Shown one piece after another: positions 11,622 through 24,047 of a stretch of 64,000 nucleotides of DNA (positions within the stretch are counted from its first letter, which is position 1; each line of letters opens with the position of its first letter). A program made the translations under genes and the position numbers. The notes beneath the pieces are model-generated. The model saw only the letters and a program-made list of their open reading frames with translations, was not told the origin of the DNA and searched no databases. This DNA comes from Sambucus nigra (taxonomy: Eukaryota > Streptophyta > Magnoliopsida > Dipsacales > Adoxaceae): the NCBI GenBank assembly GCA_949130495.1, contig OX422213.1, positions 55,251,284 to 55,315,283 on the forward strand, read 5' to 3'.

Positions 11622-11659
11622 ATTTTATTTTTTTTGGGGGGGGGGGGGGGGGGGGGGGG
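11546..11659. repeat. (TA)n microsatellite followed by a 24-base G run
   Basis: TA dinucleotides run from 11546 to 11618, then a T-rich bridge, then G at 11636-11659. The exact homopolymer length should be treated with caution because such runs are hard to sequence. Confidence 0.95.
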
Positions 11660-11904
11660 AGGGGAGAGGGGCAAATTTGCCTCCATGACTTGGAAATGTC
11701 TTATTAAGGATAAATCACATATACCTCGATGCTCAAATAAGTTACCCTTGTACTGTTTGGTCAACAAAATCATTTTGTAATAGCTTTGGTAAAGTGTCGC
11801 ATGCATGACCACTAAATGATGTAAAATGATTAAGTTGTCATTCTTTTAAAAAAATTCTTAATTGTATATACTGAAGATAAATAATTTATACTTACTACAA
11901 ATTA

Positions 11905-12880
11905 AATCTGTATTTTTTACTTAAATACCTCCATAATTTATTTTTTAAAACCTTATTATCTTTTACTAATTAATTTTGTGTTTGTTCCATTAAGGGCCAC
12001 TAGACTCAACAGTCACATGGACATCAAAAAATTAAAACACTTAAAAATAAAAATAACAAATTTAAATGAAATAGAGTTAAAAAAACCAAGGTTCTAAAAA
12101 ACGCGGGGTGTGATCGAGGCGTGGAGGCCAAGTCTTAAGCCTTAGAAGCCTAGGCGGGCCTTGGCGTAAAAAGGCGTTTAGGACTTTTTAATATATTTTA
12201 ATATTTTTTTAACCATAACAAAGCTATTAAAATACTAAACTTGTACATATCCTAAAAACATGTCTGAATATTTGCAAATAAAAATACTATTTGATTATTT
12301 TGGATGAGATAATGGTCCAGTTTGTAAAAAAATCTTTAAAAGGCGATATCGTTTCACTAAAGCATTGTTGTTTTAAGAGAAAAAGTACACCTTAAGGGTT
12401 TTACCAAGCATAAGGCGTCAAAATCTTAAGGCGGGGCGTTTCTCCCAAGCCTTAAGCCTAGGCGGGCCTAGGCGGGTTTTTTAGAACAGTGAAAAAAACA
12501 TAAAGGAAAAAAAAAACTACTCCCACCTACCCCCTCCCTGCTTAACTTTTAAATTCATTCGAGTTACATTGATGTTAGCATACTTATATTATATCGAAAG
12601 AGAGAATGTCGGGGAAAAGAACACAACAAAAGAAGAAGGCAATGAACATGATGGGTGGGGGTGACTTTTTGTGTTTATTTTTTTCTTTTATATATTTTAT
12701 TTTCTTCCTTCCTATATTTTTACTTTTGTATGTGACATATGGAGGATTTTCATTATAATGTTAATTCTAATAGAGCCTTAACTAAAAATGTACCAAACCC
12801 AAATTCATTTTCTAAAAGATTCTAAAATAAAAACGGGTTAATTGTGGAGGTATTTAAGTAAAAAAAACTAACTAACACTA
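11905..12880. mobile_element. Non-autonomous element with long terminal inverted repeats
   Basis: The left end contains ACTTAAATACCTCCATAATT and the right end the complement of ACTTAAATACCTCCACAATT. Inward similarity continues for over 100 bp (11915-12000 against 12730-12870). No transposase is present. An hAT-type MITE sits inside (12087-12491). Outer boundaries and target duplication are not certain. Confidence 0.55.
12087..12491. mobile_element. hAT-type MITE, 405 bp, 8-bp TSD
   Basis: The terminal inverted repeats are CAAGGTTCTAAAAAACGCG and the complement of CACTGTTCTAAAAAACCCG. A perfect 8-bp duplication AAAAAAAC flanks it at 12079-12086 and 12492-12499. CA-TG ends with 8-bp duplications are typical of hAT elements. 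The interior is rich in AGGCG/CGCCT motifs in both orientations and has no coding capacity. Confidence 0.82.
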
Positions 12881-13412
12881 ATATAAGAAGAAATGCCAAT
12901 CCTCAACTTAAAAAATTTATCTCTGCGATCCGCCACCTACAAGAACCACCGTTTTAAATCATGTCATTAAGATATATCAGCATGCTAGTAAAGTGAACAA
13001 AGACTATCAATTTCCAATTTTGAGAAAAAAATCTTCACTACTATAAAAGAAATCCTAATAACAATAATGAGAAAACGAATAATAATGAAAATGAAAGAAC
13101 TCACTCAAAAAGGACATGTGATTTTACATAGTTCACTCCTCAATGTAATAAGTTTTTTTTATAGAAAGGAAATTGAATACCCCTCTCTAAGTGGCTTACA
13201 TAGAGAAAAACTTGCAGAAAACTAAGAACAATGAAAATTTCTCAAAGTTGAGCTATCAATTATAATAGCTCTAGAAATTCTCTTGGAAGGTCTACTAGCT
13301 TGATCCACTAATTAGATATTTTTTGGCTAATCCCTTGCTTTGAAGGAAGAAGAGCTACTTTGTTGACTTCTGTGGAATACATAGATATTGAAGAGTTCAG
13401 ATTTCTAATAAT
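12881..13412. other. Unassigned spacer
   Basis: No coding region or repeat structure was recognised. Confidence 0.4.
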
Positions 13413-14025
13413 TGTAAAAACATTTTTAAGAACAACATAATATTAATCAATAACACATTAATTTGATTAAATTTTAATATACAAATGTTGTTAATAAAAG
13501 GACCTTGGATCTTCATGATTATCACATATAAGCATTATGCGGAACATAAAATGTGTTAAAATAGCATACCTCCATAATTGTCATAACTAAAAATATTGAC
13601 AGAGCAGTCCACCTTAAGGATGTCTGATCGGCCTGGATTTCGGAACACAGCTTCATCTTGTATATAACAATAATATATTCCAATTCCAATGCATTCCAAC
13701 GATCAGATCTCTCAGTATCGCCAAAAAACGTATTTGAAAATTTACTCTCCTTGAGAATTTATATTTCTCTCACTTTCCTATAAATTCATTATGTTGTCAT
13801 TTTAGAGTGTGTGAATGATGGAAATCAGTCACTTATTTATAGGTAGATCAAGACCTAAATCTCCAACAGTCACTTAAATATCAACCGTCCATCAAGGTAG
13901 ATGTCCAAGAATCATTTTGACTCTTGGTATTCGGAGTACCCTTTCATTAACCAAAGTGACTCTTAAAATTAATATATTTATGGAACATATAATGGAGAAT
14001 TATATAAAATAATTCTAATAGTTTC
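13413..14025 (-). repeat. 3' LTR of LARD-like copy 2
   Basis: The segment starts TGTAAAAAC at 13413 and runs to a TTTCCCACTTGATC block (14026 on), which in minus-strand reading is a purine-rich tract (AAGTGGGAAA) placed where a polypurine tract should be. The inner end is degenerate (CTATTAG rather than TG), so the boundary is approximate. Confidence 0.5.
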
Positions 14026-17000
14026 CCACTTGATCCATAATTATCATAAAGTGCACAATGATCCTTAAATCATCCTTAAATAATTTTTCATAAACACCTT
14101 CATCAAACAAATCATTAATGCGAGTCATGGCGCTCACACACTAATTCATGAGCATGATCGCTTCCATGTACCACAACATTAACAACTCATCTGATAAGGT
14201 GTATAAATAGAGTTATTTCATAATGGTCCAATAATGTCTGTGTAAAAGACTATTTCGATCACATTCTTTCATTCACATGCATGTGTACAATAACGACAGA
14301 AATAAATAATTCTGAAACACTGTATAATATCATATGGTAGTGTCAAAATAAGCACTAAAAAATCCACCACATCAAGATTCTATCAGTTATACTTTAAAGA
14401 CTCGTATCTTAAGCATGCTTCGTTAATGTCTTTCACGATAGCCCAATCATGTGCATTTTCCATATTAGCACTTGTACAAATGTGTTAATTGACACTTGTT
14501 TTAGAATTTCTTCTTTAAAAGGTATTTACATTCAATGTGCTTAGTTCCTCATATAACACCTAATGTATTTTCATGAAGAAGATTGCAACGATAATATCAT
14601 AATATTTCAGAAACTTGGCAATAGTATCGACAAATCCAAGTCCCAAAATTTAAATTACATTGCCATAATCAATAAGTTGTAGCATCAAATCATGCTACAG
14701 ATTCATATTTTCATAATAGTCAATGAATTTTGTTGCACTCCTTCATTATATTGGTCGTTAAACCAAAATAGACATAAGTGGATAAGAGTGAACTTCATAT
14801 TTTCCACAAAACCAGTAAATCTAAATTATAATAATTGTTTGCCCAAAAATGAACAGTCAACTTTAATGTGAGCATATAATATTTTAGTATCTCATAACTT
14901 TGTCCATTACATATTGAAAATTTATATAACATTTTGTTTCTATACTTTATAATAAATTGAATATATAAACTTACTCCCACTGATCATAAGTTGTATAAAT
15001 TGAATATAGAATGATTAGAAAATATAATGGTATTACTTCTGAAAATACCATAGGTAGGAAACTTAATTAAGTTTATACAATCATTTCTATTTAACATGTG
15101 TAAAATATCATAAGGATAATAGTTTTCACATACACTTCATGTAAGTCTCATCATAATGATTGACTCACCTCATAAGAATTGTACGTCCTTAAAAAAATGA
15201 CGTCCTTGGAAAAGGTGAGAAGTTTCATTTATAACCCTTTTCTCATTACACCTAAAATGTTTGACTACAAATTCTTTATGACCTTTTAAAACTCAACTTA
15301 AATGTAATTCAATGAGATCTCGTAGTCCAGTTACTTCTTATGATTTGTGAAAACAAAACTAAATATTTATTTATCTTTATGCAAAACTCATATTCATGTA
15401 GATACACCACATAATCACTTATAATAGTAGACTCCGTTTAAGATCTTCGTAATACTATTCCTTATGAGTTTATCTACATTTGTCTCATAGTGACAATACA
15501 ATAATTTAGTGGTTGATCATTTATTTGTTCTTTGTAGTTTAAGCAATCCAACAACTAAAAGAATAAATATTGAAGAAAGTTGTAAGTAATGGGATAAATA
15601 CCCTACCTTCCTTTATAATAACATTTCATGATTTTCAACTCTCACTAATTTCACCATTCATAATGAGTTTGGTTTTCTATAATGCAATAAGTACATGTTA
15701 ATGATGATTATATGATCTATGTAGGTCCACTATAACTCGATGATCAATATTTATTAGAGATATTGCAAAAATCTTATCCATAAACTTATTAAAAGAAGTC
15801 TAGGTTTAATTTGGGACAAGATTAAAGAGTTTCATAAAAAAATATTATGATTATGATGCAGGAGCAAAATAATTTTTAAAAGAAATATATTCAAAAACTT
15901 TATTTTATACAAAACATCATAGGAATACCATAACCTTTGAGAAGCACTGAAAGATGCCTTTAAAAAAAATATCCCTCATAATCAAGTCCAGAAAAATATT
16001 TTTCAAGAAAATTGGAAGCATTGAGGGTTTATGAAAAGATAAATGACTTGATTCCCCAAAAATGAAAGAGAAGAAATCTTATTTGCATTTTTAGTTTGTT
16101 TTGTAAACGATCCTTGCATCAAAAGTAAATGCTTTATGTAACACAATAAGTTTAACTATCAAACTCTACGAAGATAAAACTCATTTCAAATCATAAAAGA
16201 TATATATTATCTCTATCATTATTAGTCCGAGTGTGCAACATGTAAAAAAATTTAATTTGTTTAATTTCTTCAAACTTTATATGGAGTGTTCCCTACAATA
16301 TTGATCATCGATAGTGGGCTAAAGAATCCAACATAATAATCGAGAGAAACAAAATCATGTTAAAGATATGAGATAAATTGCTCACTACATTAATGCTTTG
16401 ATTTGACAACACATACGTTAATATCTCGCTAAAACCTAATGTGCATTTTTTCTACTCATTTGTAACCATTGATTATCAAATATATGATGCTTGTAGATAA
16501 TGGAGTACTAAATATACATGATATATACATTAATAATGTATATGATATGTAGGGTTCATTCAATTAGTCAGAATCAATTCCTTGTAATGAATAATCTTGT
16601 GTGATGATTAAACTCAATATACTCCACATTTATAAGCATTAGAGGTTACGATTGCTATCATCTTTACATTTAATATTCATTTTCATTATAGTTGTGTCAC
16701 TATGGTGACTACCAAATATTTCATAATATAAATATTACATTAAGTAAAGACTTACATACACAAGTCAAATTATTCATGTTTGGGTTTCAAACACTTAATT
16801 GGTGATATCATGATGAAAGAAATAATGACATTTGCATTTGATGACAATTATTGCCTTCCCAAAATATATATCACCACTTAATTTTTGTTCAATAATTGTA
16901 ATTGGATTTGTAGGCTACTAAATCACAATAATTGAATAAACAATAATATGTATGCAACATCATAAATCTTAGCATTCAATATCATACATGGACCCGTAGA

Positions 17001-18179
17001 CAATCCAAAATATGCATAATATCAACGCATTAGTCTAATATTTATCTAATATAGAATGGAATACTTTAACGAACACCAATCCTTACATTATATAAATATT
17101 TGAGATAAGCATACATGTCTAAAATACCTGTAATACATGAATAAATTTTATAATTGCCTATTTAATAATTTGAAATTCACACAAAAAAACTATACTTAAT
17201 GTGAAAATCAAATAGACAATGAGTTTTCATGAGATATTACACGAATAATAGTAAATGATAAACATGAATAATTTACTTTTGCTTTATCACTTATGTATGA
17301 GTAATAAATCAGAAATATTGACCCAAATCATTCAAGGTCATACTAATGCACAATACAGTTATAATCACAACTACCACACTAGTGACATCTATAATATGAC
17401 TATGTAACTTTTGATGTCAATTATTTAATATTCACAAAAATTTCAATGTTTATTTGATTCAAATATCAGCATGTGTTGCACTTCAATTTAATCTTATAAC
17501 AAACATTAGGATAATCTGAAATGACTACAAGTATAATATCTTCACATGTAATCTCGGCCTGTATTTGGACTTTGATTTAACTGAATGAATACCTACTTAT
17601 AAGTCTCAAAATTGCAAGCCATGCTTTCAAATATATATGCATGCAATGAAGTCATAAGTCTAGTATCGACACATATGAATTGTGGCGTACGTTTGGCATT
17701 TAAATCAACTAGCATTAGAATAAACAATAATTATGGTATCCAACTACATGAATCGTTGGCCTGTGTTTGGCACGAGACTCATTAAAATACGAATATCATA
17801 ATATTCAACAATATGCATCATTAGTTTGTGTTTGGCACGAGGCTCGTTAAAATATGAATATTAATAATAACATAATATTCAATAATATGAATAATTGCAT
17901 GTGTTTTGAACGAGATTCATAAAATTAAAAAAAAAAGTATTCAATGTTATGCATCATTGGCATGTGTTTTGCATGAGATTCATATAAATATGAATAAAAA
18001 ATTATAATGTATTTAATATTCAATGTTATGAGTCATTGGTATGTATTTTGCACGAGACTCATAAAAATATGAATATTAAATTCTAATATATTTAATATTC
18101 AATGTTATGAGTCATTGGCATGTGTTTTGCACGAGACTCATAAAAATATAAACATTAAATTCTAATATACTTTATATTC

Positions 18180-19680
18180 ATTCCCAAAACCAAATCCCCA
18201 AATCTTTGCTCAGAATACAAACCTATTAGTCTGTGCAACTTCTGCTTCAAAATTATCACTAAAATCCTTGCCTTTAGACGCTCTTATACCCTTTCTCACA
18301 TTATAAGCCCTTCCCAAGAAGGCTTTATTAGAGGAAGGAAAATTTCAGAGAATATTTTGGTGGCTAAAGAGATTATGTCGATGATTGGAAGGAAAACTCA
18401 TGGATCCAATGTGGTGATAAAGTTGGACCTTTCTAAAGCTTATGTCAGGGTGTCTTGGTTCTTTTTGATAAAAGTTCTTAGAAAAATGGAATTCTCAGAA
18501 ACTTGGATAGATAGAATTTGGAGAATTATCTCAAACAATTGGTTCTCCACTATTATAAATGGCAAAGTTGGGGGATACTTCAAATCTCACAGGGATCTAA
18601 AAAAAGGAGACCCCATTTCTCCAGGTCTCTTTGTTATTGTGGCAGAAGTTTTAAGCGTAGGTCTTCATAAGATTATGCTATCCAACAAGTTAAATACTTT
18701 CTCTCTCCCAAGAGGCAGCCCTCTCATCAACAGCTTGAGTTTTGCAGATGACACAGTGATATTTACCAATAGAGCCTCTTCCAATCTGAAAATTCTCATG
18801 AAATTTCTGAAGCATTTCAAGAAAGCATCTGGTGTGGTTATAAATTACTCTAAATGCAGTTATACATTGCACCATTATGCTAACAGAAGATTGATCAGGT
18901 CTATTGAAGCGGTTACCTCCTTCAGATTTAAGAAGAATCCAATAACTTACCATGGGTGTCCTATCTTTTATGGTAAATCTAAACACTGCTACATTGAATA
19001 TATTTCCAATAATATTGCTTCCAAAATGGAGAGATGGAAAGCCAAATTTCTATCTTTCTCAGGTAGAAGAACTCTGATCAATTCAGTGTTAACTTCAATC
19101 CCCATACATTGCTTAGCTGTGCTTAAGCCTCCTATGAAGACGATCTCACAAATAAACATCATGTTTAACTTTTTATGCGGTTTATCTAAGGAATTTGGTA
19201 AAAGGCATCATTGGAAAAGATGGTAGGACCTTTGTTATCTAGTAGAAGAAGGTATCCTTGGTTTCAAAGCTATCCCAAACATCATCAAAGCCTTCTCTAT
19301 GAAATTGTGGTGGTTAATTTTTAACTCTAACAGTTTATGTTCTTCCTTTCATAAATTCAGTTTCAACACTTTAATTGCTAAAACTTCTCACACTTTCAAA
19401 AGAATCAATCTTATCTAAGACACGACAGATTCCAACAATACTGAAGTAAATGGAGTAAAGTGTTAGTCTCTTTCTTATAGCTGAGATTTCAACACAAATT
19501 CAGCTTGGGAATGCATCGGACAGTCTAAACCTTCTTCTTTCCTTAATAAAATCTCTTGGAATAATGAAATCCCTCAAAAAATTTCATATTTCCTTTGGAA
19601 ATGCTTCAACCAAATTGTTCCTCTTGAAGACCTGATCCAAATCAAATTCATTTATATGGCCCCTTGTGTAGATGATGTTA
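18180..19680 (+). pseudogene. LINE ORF2 remnant: reverse transcriptase
   Basis: The open frame runs from the truncation point to a stop at 19224-19226. It shows PISLCNFCFKIITKIL, QEGFIRGRKISEN, KLDLSKAYVRVSW, GDPISPGLF and the catalytic FADD motif (18738-18749 region), all landmarks of L1-type reverse transcriptase. After the in-frame TAG the same protein continues (DLCYLVEEGILGFKAIPN), and a block at 19500-19640 (NEIPQKISYFLWKCFNQIVP) corresponds to the zinc-binding reverse transcriptase region found after the polymerase in plant LINEs. Upstream endonuclease and ORF1 are missing. The stop and later frame breaks make it inactive. Confidence 0.85.
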
Positions 19681-20085
19681 CCAAGAATCTGATAACTTTC
19701 AATACTTATTCCTGGATGGTCCTATAGCTAAGTCAATCTGGATTCATTTCAGCAATTATTTTGGCATTAGAATTAATCTCTCATCGTTACATCTAGCTCT
19801 TATGTCCAGGTGGTTGGTTAAATCATCAAAAGACTATCTTGATTATCTTCACTTGATGATTCCCTGTTTCATTCTGTGGGAAATATGGGTCAATTGAAAC
19901 TATTGCATATATGATGGGATCCTAATGAACTGTTCAAGAATTATCAACTTCATCAAAATCTGCCCAGTAAAAAAAAATCCTCTTTTTATCATCATGAAGA
20001 AATCCAAGCCAAGTATGGCCTATCACCTTACTCTTCTTCATCCTTTATCCATACTGTTAAATAGTAATTCCCACCAACTCCTTTT

Positions 20086-20526
20086 TTTAAGCTCAACATA
20101 GATGGGGCCTCTAAAGGAAACCGAGGCTTAGCTGGAACAAGTGGCATCATTAGAGATCACAAAGGAGGTTTTATCAAAGCTTTGTCTTCTAAGGAAGAGG
20201 CAATGTCTAATACTAGAGCCGAATGCATGGCTATCCTTAGAGGCCTTAATCTATGTATCTCTCTACACCTTCAAAATGTTATTGTGGAAACTGACCCTAA
20301 AGCGGCTATTGATATTATGTCAGGCAAAAATCTCAAACCCCCTTGGTCAGTTATAGATATCATAGAGGAGATAAAGTCCATTCCTATTACTCTAGTCTTT
20401 TCCCATGTCAGGAGAGAAGCCAATCAAGTAGAAGATCACTTAGCCAATTATAGGGTTCTTTCCAATGACAGTGATTCTTTCGCAAACTCCAAGAACCTTC
20501 CTAAACCTACCAGAGGTGCTTATTGA
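20086..20526 (+). pseudogene. LINE ORF2 remnant: RNase H domain
   Basis: A 147-codon open segment begins KLNIDGASKGNRGLAG and shows the RNase H signature: first aspartate in NIDGA, glutamate in TRAECMAI, aspartate in VIVETDPKAA and the late HVRREANQVEDHLA segment. The order matches the plant-type RNase H (RVT_3) at the C-terminus of plant L1 LINEs. It is separated by frame breaks from the reverse transcriptase part and ends at TGA 20524-20526. Confidence 0.82.
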
Positions 20527-20879
20527 ATGGACCTCACTGGGCTTCCTTCTATTAGAATTTCTAGAAATTAATTTTCTTTTTCTTTAGTTATGTTCAGAAT
20601 TTTCTATAGTTTGTAAAAGCCACCTTGGTAGGGCTATTCTACCATATCTAATAAATTTGAGGACTTAGATCCTCCCCCCCCCCCCCCCCCCAAAAAAAAA
20701 TAAAAATAAATTAATATTCAATAATATGAATCATTGGCCTGTGTTTGGCACGAGATTGATCAAAATATTAATATTAATAATACAAGTCTAATATGCTACC
20801 ATATGAAATATGTTTGACTCGTGTTTGGCATTTAAATGCACGTAATATATGAATATTAGTCTTAAAATATATTCATACA

Positions 20880-21640
20880 TTCAATATTCACGAAATGATA
20901 ATAACATGTGTTTGGTTTCTAAGTCAACACAAACATACATTCATGAATAAATAAAACAACTCCTATAGTGAAAACACACGCATAATATATGATAAAATCG
21001 TAACTTTTGCCCCCCCCCCCCCCCCCCCTCAAAAAAATATTGTTAACACTATGGGATGTAGATAATTACTACAAAATCTCAAACTAAATTCTATATTCAA
21101 AAATCAATTTTCTGGAACGAGATATTATCGTAAACATTATGTAAAATTAATGCCCTAAAAAATATTGTACTCAAAACTTAATGTATAATTAAGGGTCCAA
21201 ATATAGATGCATACACAATAAGAGAATATTTATATATACAATTATAAATTAAGATACTTTATTGTCTTCCCCATCCAACATCATATAAATATTATTATTG
21301 AAACATCATTTCGGGCATTTGAGCCACTAAAAATAGATTATGCACAATAATCTAATTTATCAAAATATTATTGTCAAACCCATAATCATACATCTAATAT
21401 TCAAATATTTATATTGAACCTTTTGGTCAATACAAATAATACATAGCATGAATATTAGACAACCCATGAATAAAGAAAACAGCCCCCAAGATGAAAAAAT
21501 ACAAAATATTTGGAAAAATCGTAATTTTGGCCAAAAATGGAAAATTTGAGTTAGCACCCCAGGGATGTAGAGAATTACTCAAGGATCACTCTCCAATTTG
21601 CGGAATCACAAAATCAAAATTTAAATGAGAGTTATAAGCA
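20880..21640. repeat. Direct duplication of about 520 bp in the LARD leader
   Basis: Blocks near 20940-21110 (CATGAATAAATAAAACA, AAAATCGTAACTTTTG, GGGATGTAGATAATTACT) recur at 21460-21600 (CATGAATAAAGAAAACA, AAAATCGTAATTTTGG, GGGATGTAGAGAATTACT). A 19-base C run at 21010-21028 lies in the first copy only. Confidence 0.55.
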
Positions 21641-21939
21641 TTGACATTATTACCAAAAATCACAAAAACGCATTTTTAAAGGTCTAAGCTACGTTAAAAC
21701 GCAAAACCGAGGTGGGGCCCATCGTATACAATGGATTTTGTTTATTTCGACTTTTCCAATCGACCACAGGAGTTTCAGAAAATTCTGATCAAATTTTGAC
21801 CTTTCTCATTCCGGCTAGTGGGTATAGGCGACAAATAAAATGTCACAAAAAAATCCTAGGCACACACAAAAATTAATTTAATATAGACTCCATTATGGGC
21901 AAACACCAATAAAGGAAAATCATGAGATATTAAACTTTA

Positions 21940-21951
21940 GCTCTGATACCA
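21940..21951 (-). other. Primer-binding site (initiator Met tRNA) of LARD copy 2
   Basis: GCTCTGATACCA is the exact reverse complement of the common plant Met-tRNA primer site TGGTATCAGAGC. It lies two bases from the LTR start TGTAAAA at 21954. Confidence 0.85.
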
Positions 21952-21999
21952 CATGTAAAACCATTTTTAAGAACAACATAATATTAATTAAATGCATTT

Positions 22000-22540
22000 C
22001 TATTTAAGAACCTCTATCAACAAAATTAAATGCAGTCCATATTAATTTTCCGTTCGAATCTCTTAAGATAGCACCAGTCTCCATAGATGATAACCTCCCT
22101 TTTAATCCAGAACATTAAAGCTTCAGTCTGCCTCTAGTAGGCTTCTTCCATTGCCGAGATTGAATGAAACTACTACAAATTTAATTTTTCTTCATTTTGA
22201 ACAGCTCCAAAAAGATGGATCCACTAATTTGTCCTCACATTTAAATGAATAAATAGAAGCTAGATTTCGAGTTCTTTTTATAGCTATGGAATCTAGAGGC
22301 AAGCCTTACTCCAACTTTTTAGATCAACATATCAACAGGAACACAATTAGAAAAGTCTCTCCATACAAAAACAGATATTTTAGGAGGAATGTTTAAATGC
22401 CAAATACTTTTGAAGGCTAAAGAGGACAGCTTGTGATTTCTTGCTATCTCATAAGTAGAAGAAAGTGAGAAATGTCCAGTCTCTATAGGAGTCCAAACCA
22501 GACCATCTTCCACCCAATGAGAAATGGGCAGTCTTAATGT
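22000..22540 (-). pseudogene. LINE fragment: zinc-binding C-terminal region
   Basis: On the minus strand, 22319-22513 encodes ETGHFSLSSTYEIARNHKL followed by KSIWHLNIPPKISVFVWRD, the pattern of the reverse transcriptase zinc-binding region (zf-RVT) of plant LINEs (W, then PPKI-F-WR). Downstream to about 22000 the frame is broken by stops. No poly-A or target duplication was found, so this is a truncated or deleted piece. It interrupts or abuts the truncated 5' LTR of LARD copy 2 and belongs to a different LINE from that at 18178. Confidence 0.65.
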
Positions 22541-23982
22541 AATAAATTATGTTCACGACCACATGTATAAGGTTGCATTATTATGAAGATCATAACAATG
22601 CCATCTCACACAAGACAATGAAAATGATCGTACCTAATATGCCTTACATATTCGAAATATTTGGGCAACTTCATACATGTATGAAGTTCAATACACGGTG
22701 TAGGAATGTTTGATAGAGTAAATTACGCTTAACACACTCGAAAATTTTATTTATAAATTCTTTTTTGCAAAATAGATATTCACATAGATGTCTTGGTTAC
22801 ATAATATTTCATCATATATGTTTGACCAAACCCCCTAAGTCCTATCCTAAGAGTTACCAGATTTATGTGTTTCAATACGTATAAAACACAAATTTCACAA
22901 CCCAGTGAGTAATATTTAAGAAAATCCTTCCTCGTGGGTGAAAGATTTTTATTTGTTTTCTTTCCAAACATGAAAAGGTTGTAACTTTTGATTTAACAAT
23001 TCTTTTGTGCAAAATAAATATTTTTTGATAAATATTTTTTAATTTGACTTACCGGGACCTACAAATATTCATGGCCTCTATAAATTATTTTTCTGACAGA
23101 GTAAATATATATTGCATTTATATTACAAAGGGTAAATATTTACCCTAATGGTAAGGGTAGAATAAATATTTACTTTGATAATACAAGAGTATAAAAAACA
23201 AAGACGAATAATAATTATGCTTGAGAGTAAATATATACTATTAGAAAAATTAAAAACACAATATAAACATTTTCTATCGTTGTAAGTATTACTGCAAGAG
23301 TAAAATATTTATGAAAGGAGGAGAAAGAGAATTAGAATAATTTTGACGAGAACATTATGATGGGATATAGATGGAAATAGAGAGAATATGAACGAGATTA
23401 GGTAATAGGAAACATTTGCTGCAAAAAGTTGTTGAATTTTCACATGTAAACTAGTGTAAAGTGGTCCAATCGTAAGGAGTAAAACCACCTATTTGGACTT
23501 ATATTCATTTTGAGTTGAACGAGTCTTGTAAAGTGAGGTTAAAATCAGCAAGAATTACTTCAACTGTGGCAACCTAAATGGAACTTAAATTTAAAAATTC
23601 CTTAATAAGACCCATTTTATATCCCTAGGTTTTCGAAGATTTACATAAATGATAACATTTCAAGTTATTAAACTAGGAACACAAACTCATTTAAACAAAC
23701 CATTCCCACCTAATGACAACCCATTTTCCAAATTGTTGAACAAAAATCAAATTGAAACCAAAGGGCATTGAACAAATTCTTACGAAAATTTAAAAATTAG
23801 CATCCCATAATAACGGGGGATATGAAAAAGGGTTGGAACCAAATTATTACAAAAAAAAATAATTATCTCAAAACTAAATATTAAGTTGTGTGTGTAAATA
23901 ATTATATGAACACATATATATGAATATAAATGTACTTGTATGTGCGTATTTATACTTAGATCAAGATAAAGCACACATTGAT

Positions 23983-23984
<2 letters not shown>
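22541..23984. other. Gene-free AT-rich stretch
   Basis: No supported gene. It contains a perfect 22-bp palindrome at 22667-22688 centred on TACATGTA. The rest shows no recognisable structure. Confidence 0.4.

Positions 23985-24047
<63 letters not shown>
23985..24047. repeat. (AC)n(AT)n microsatellite
   Basis: About 20 AC dinucleotides (23985-24025) pass directly into AT dinucleotides (to 24047). Confidence 0.97.

Larger units (their letters stand above)
18178..20705 (+). mobile_element. 5'-truncated L1-type LINE
   Basis: The insertion begins within the reverse transcriptase region (first readable codons FIPKT-KSPNLCSEYKP, with the PISLCN motif) and ends in a C run (20674-20691) and an A-rich tail (20692-20710). 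The flanks TTTATATTCA (ending 18180) and TTAATATTCA (near 20711-20720) match except for one base and are the likely target duplication; the TATTCA sequence overlaps the first LINE bases. It sits inside a minisatellite unit of the LARD-like element. Only the 3' part of ORF2 and the tail remain, typical of incomplete target-primed reverse transcription. Confidence 0.82.
17540..20960. repeat. Minisatellite of about 62-82-bp units, split by a LINE
   Basis: Units carry the core TGTGTTTGGCACGAGACTCAT followed by an AT-rich part ending ATATTCAATGTTATG. At least six units lie between about 17640 and 18177, and two or three more, more diverged, resume at 20706-20960. The LINE at 18178-20705 interrupts one unit. 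Confidence 0.75.
13413..21993 (-). mobile_element. Large non-coding LTR element (LARD-like), copy 2
   Basis: The element reads on the minus strand. A reverse-complement Met-tRNA primer site (GCTCTGATACCA, 21940-21951) is followed after two bases by TGTAAAACC, the start of the 5' LTR, of which only about 40 bp remain. The same TGTAAAA-CATTTTTAAG sequence starts the 3' LTR at 13413. The 7.9-kb interior has no gag or pol frame and is AT-rich, as in large retrotransposon derivatives that depend on other elements for proteins. It holds a minisatellite array, a LINE insertion and a duplicated leader block. It is inverted relative to the copy at 1-1736. Copia or Gypsy ancestry cannot be decided. Confidence 0.62.

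Noticed and set aside
11429..11812. Frames of 105-127 codons across the TA and G tracts
   Set aside because: Low-complexity artefacts of the microsatellite.
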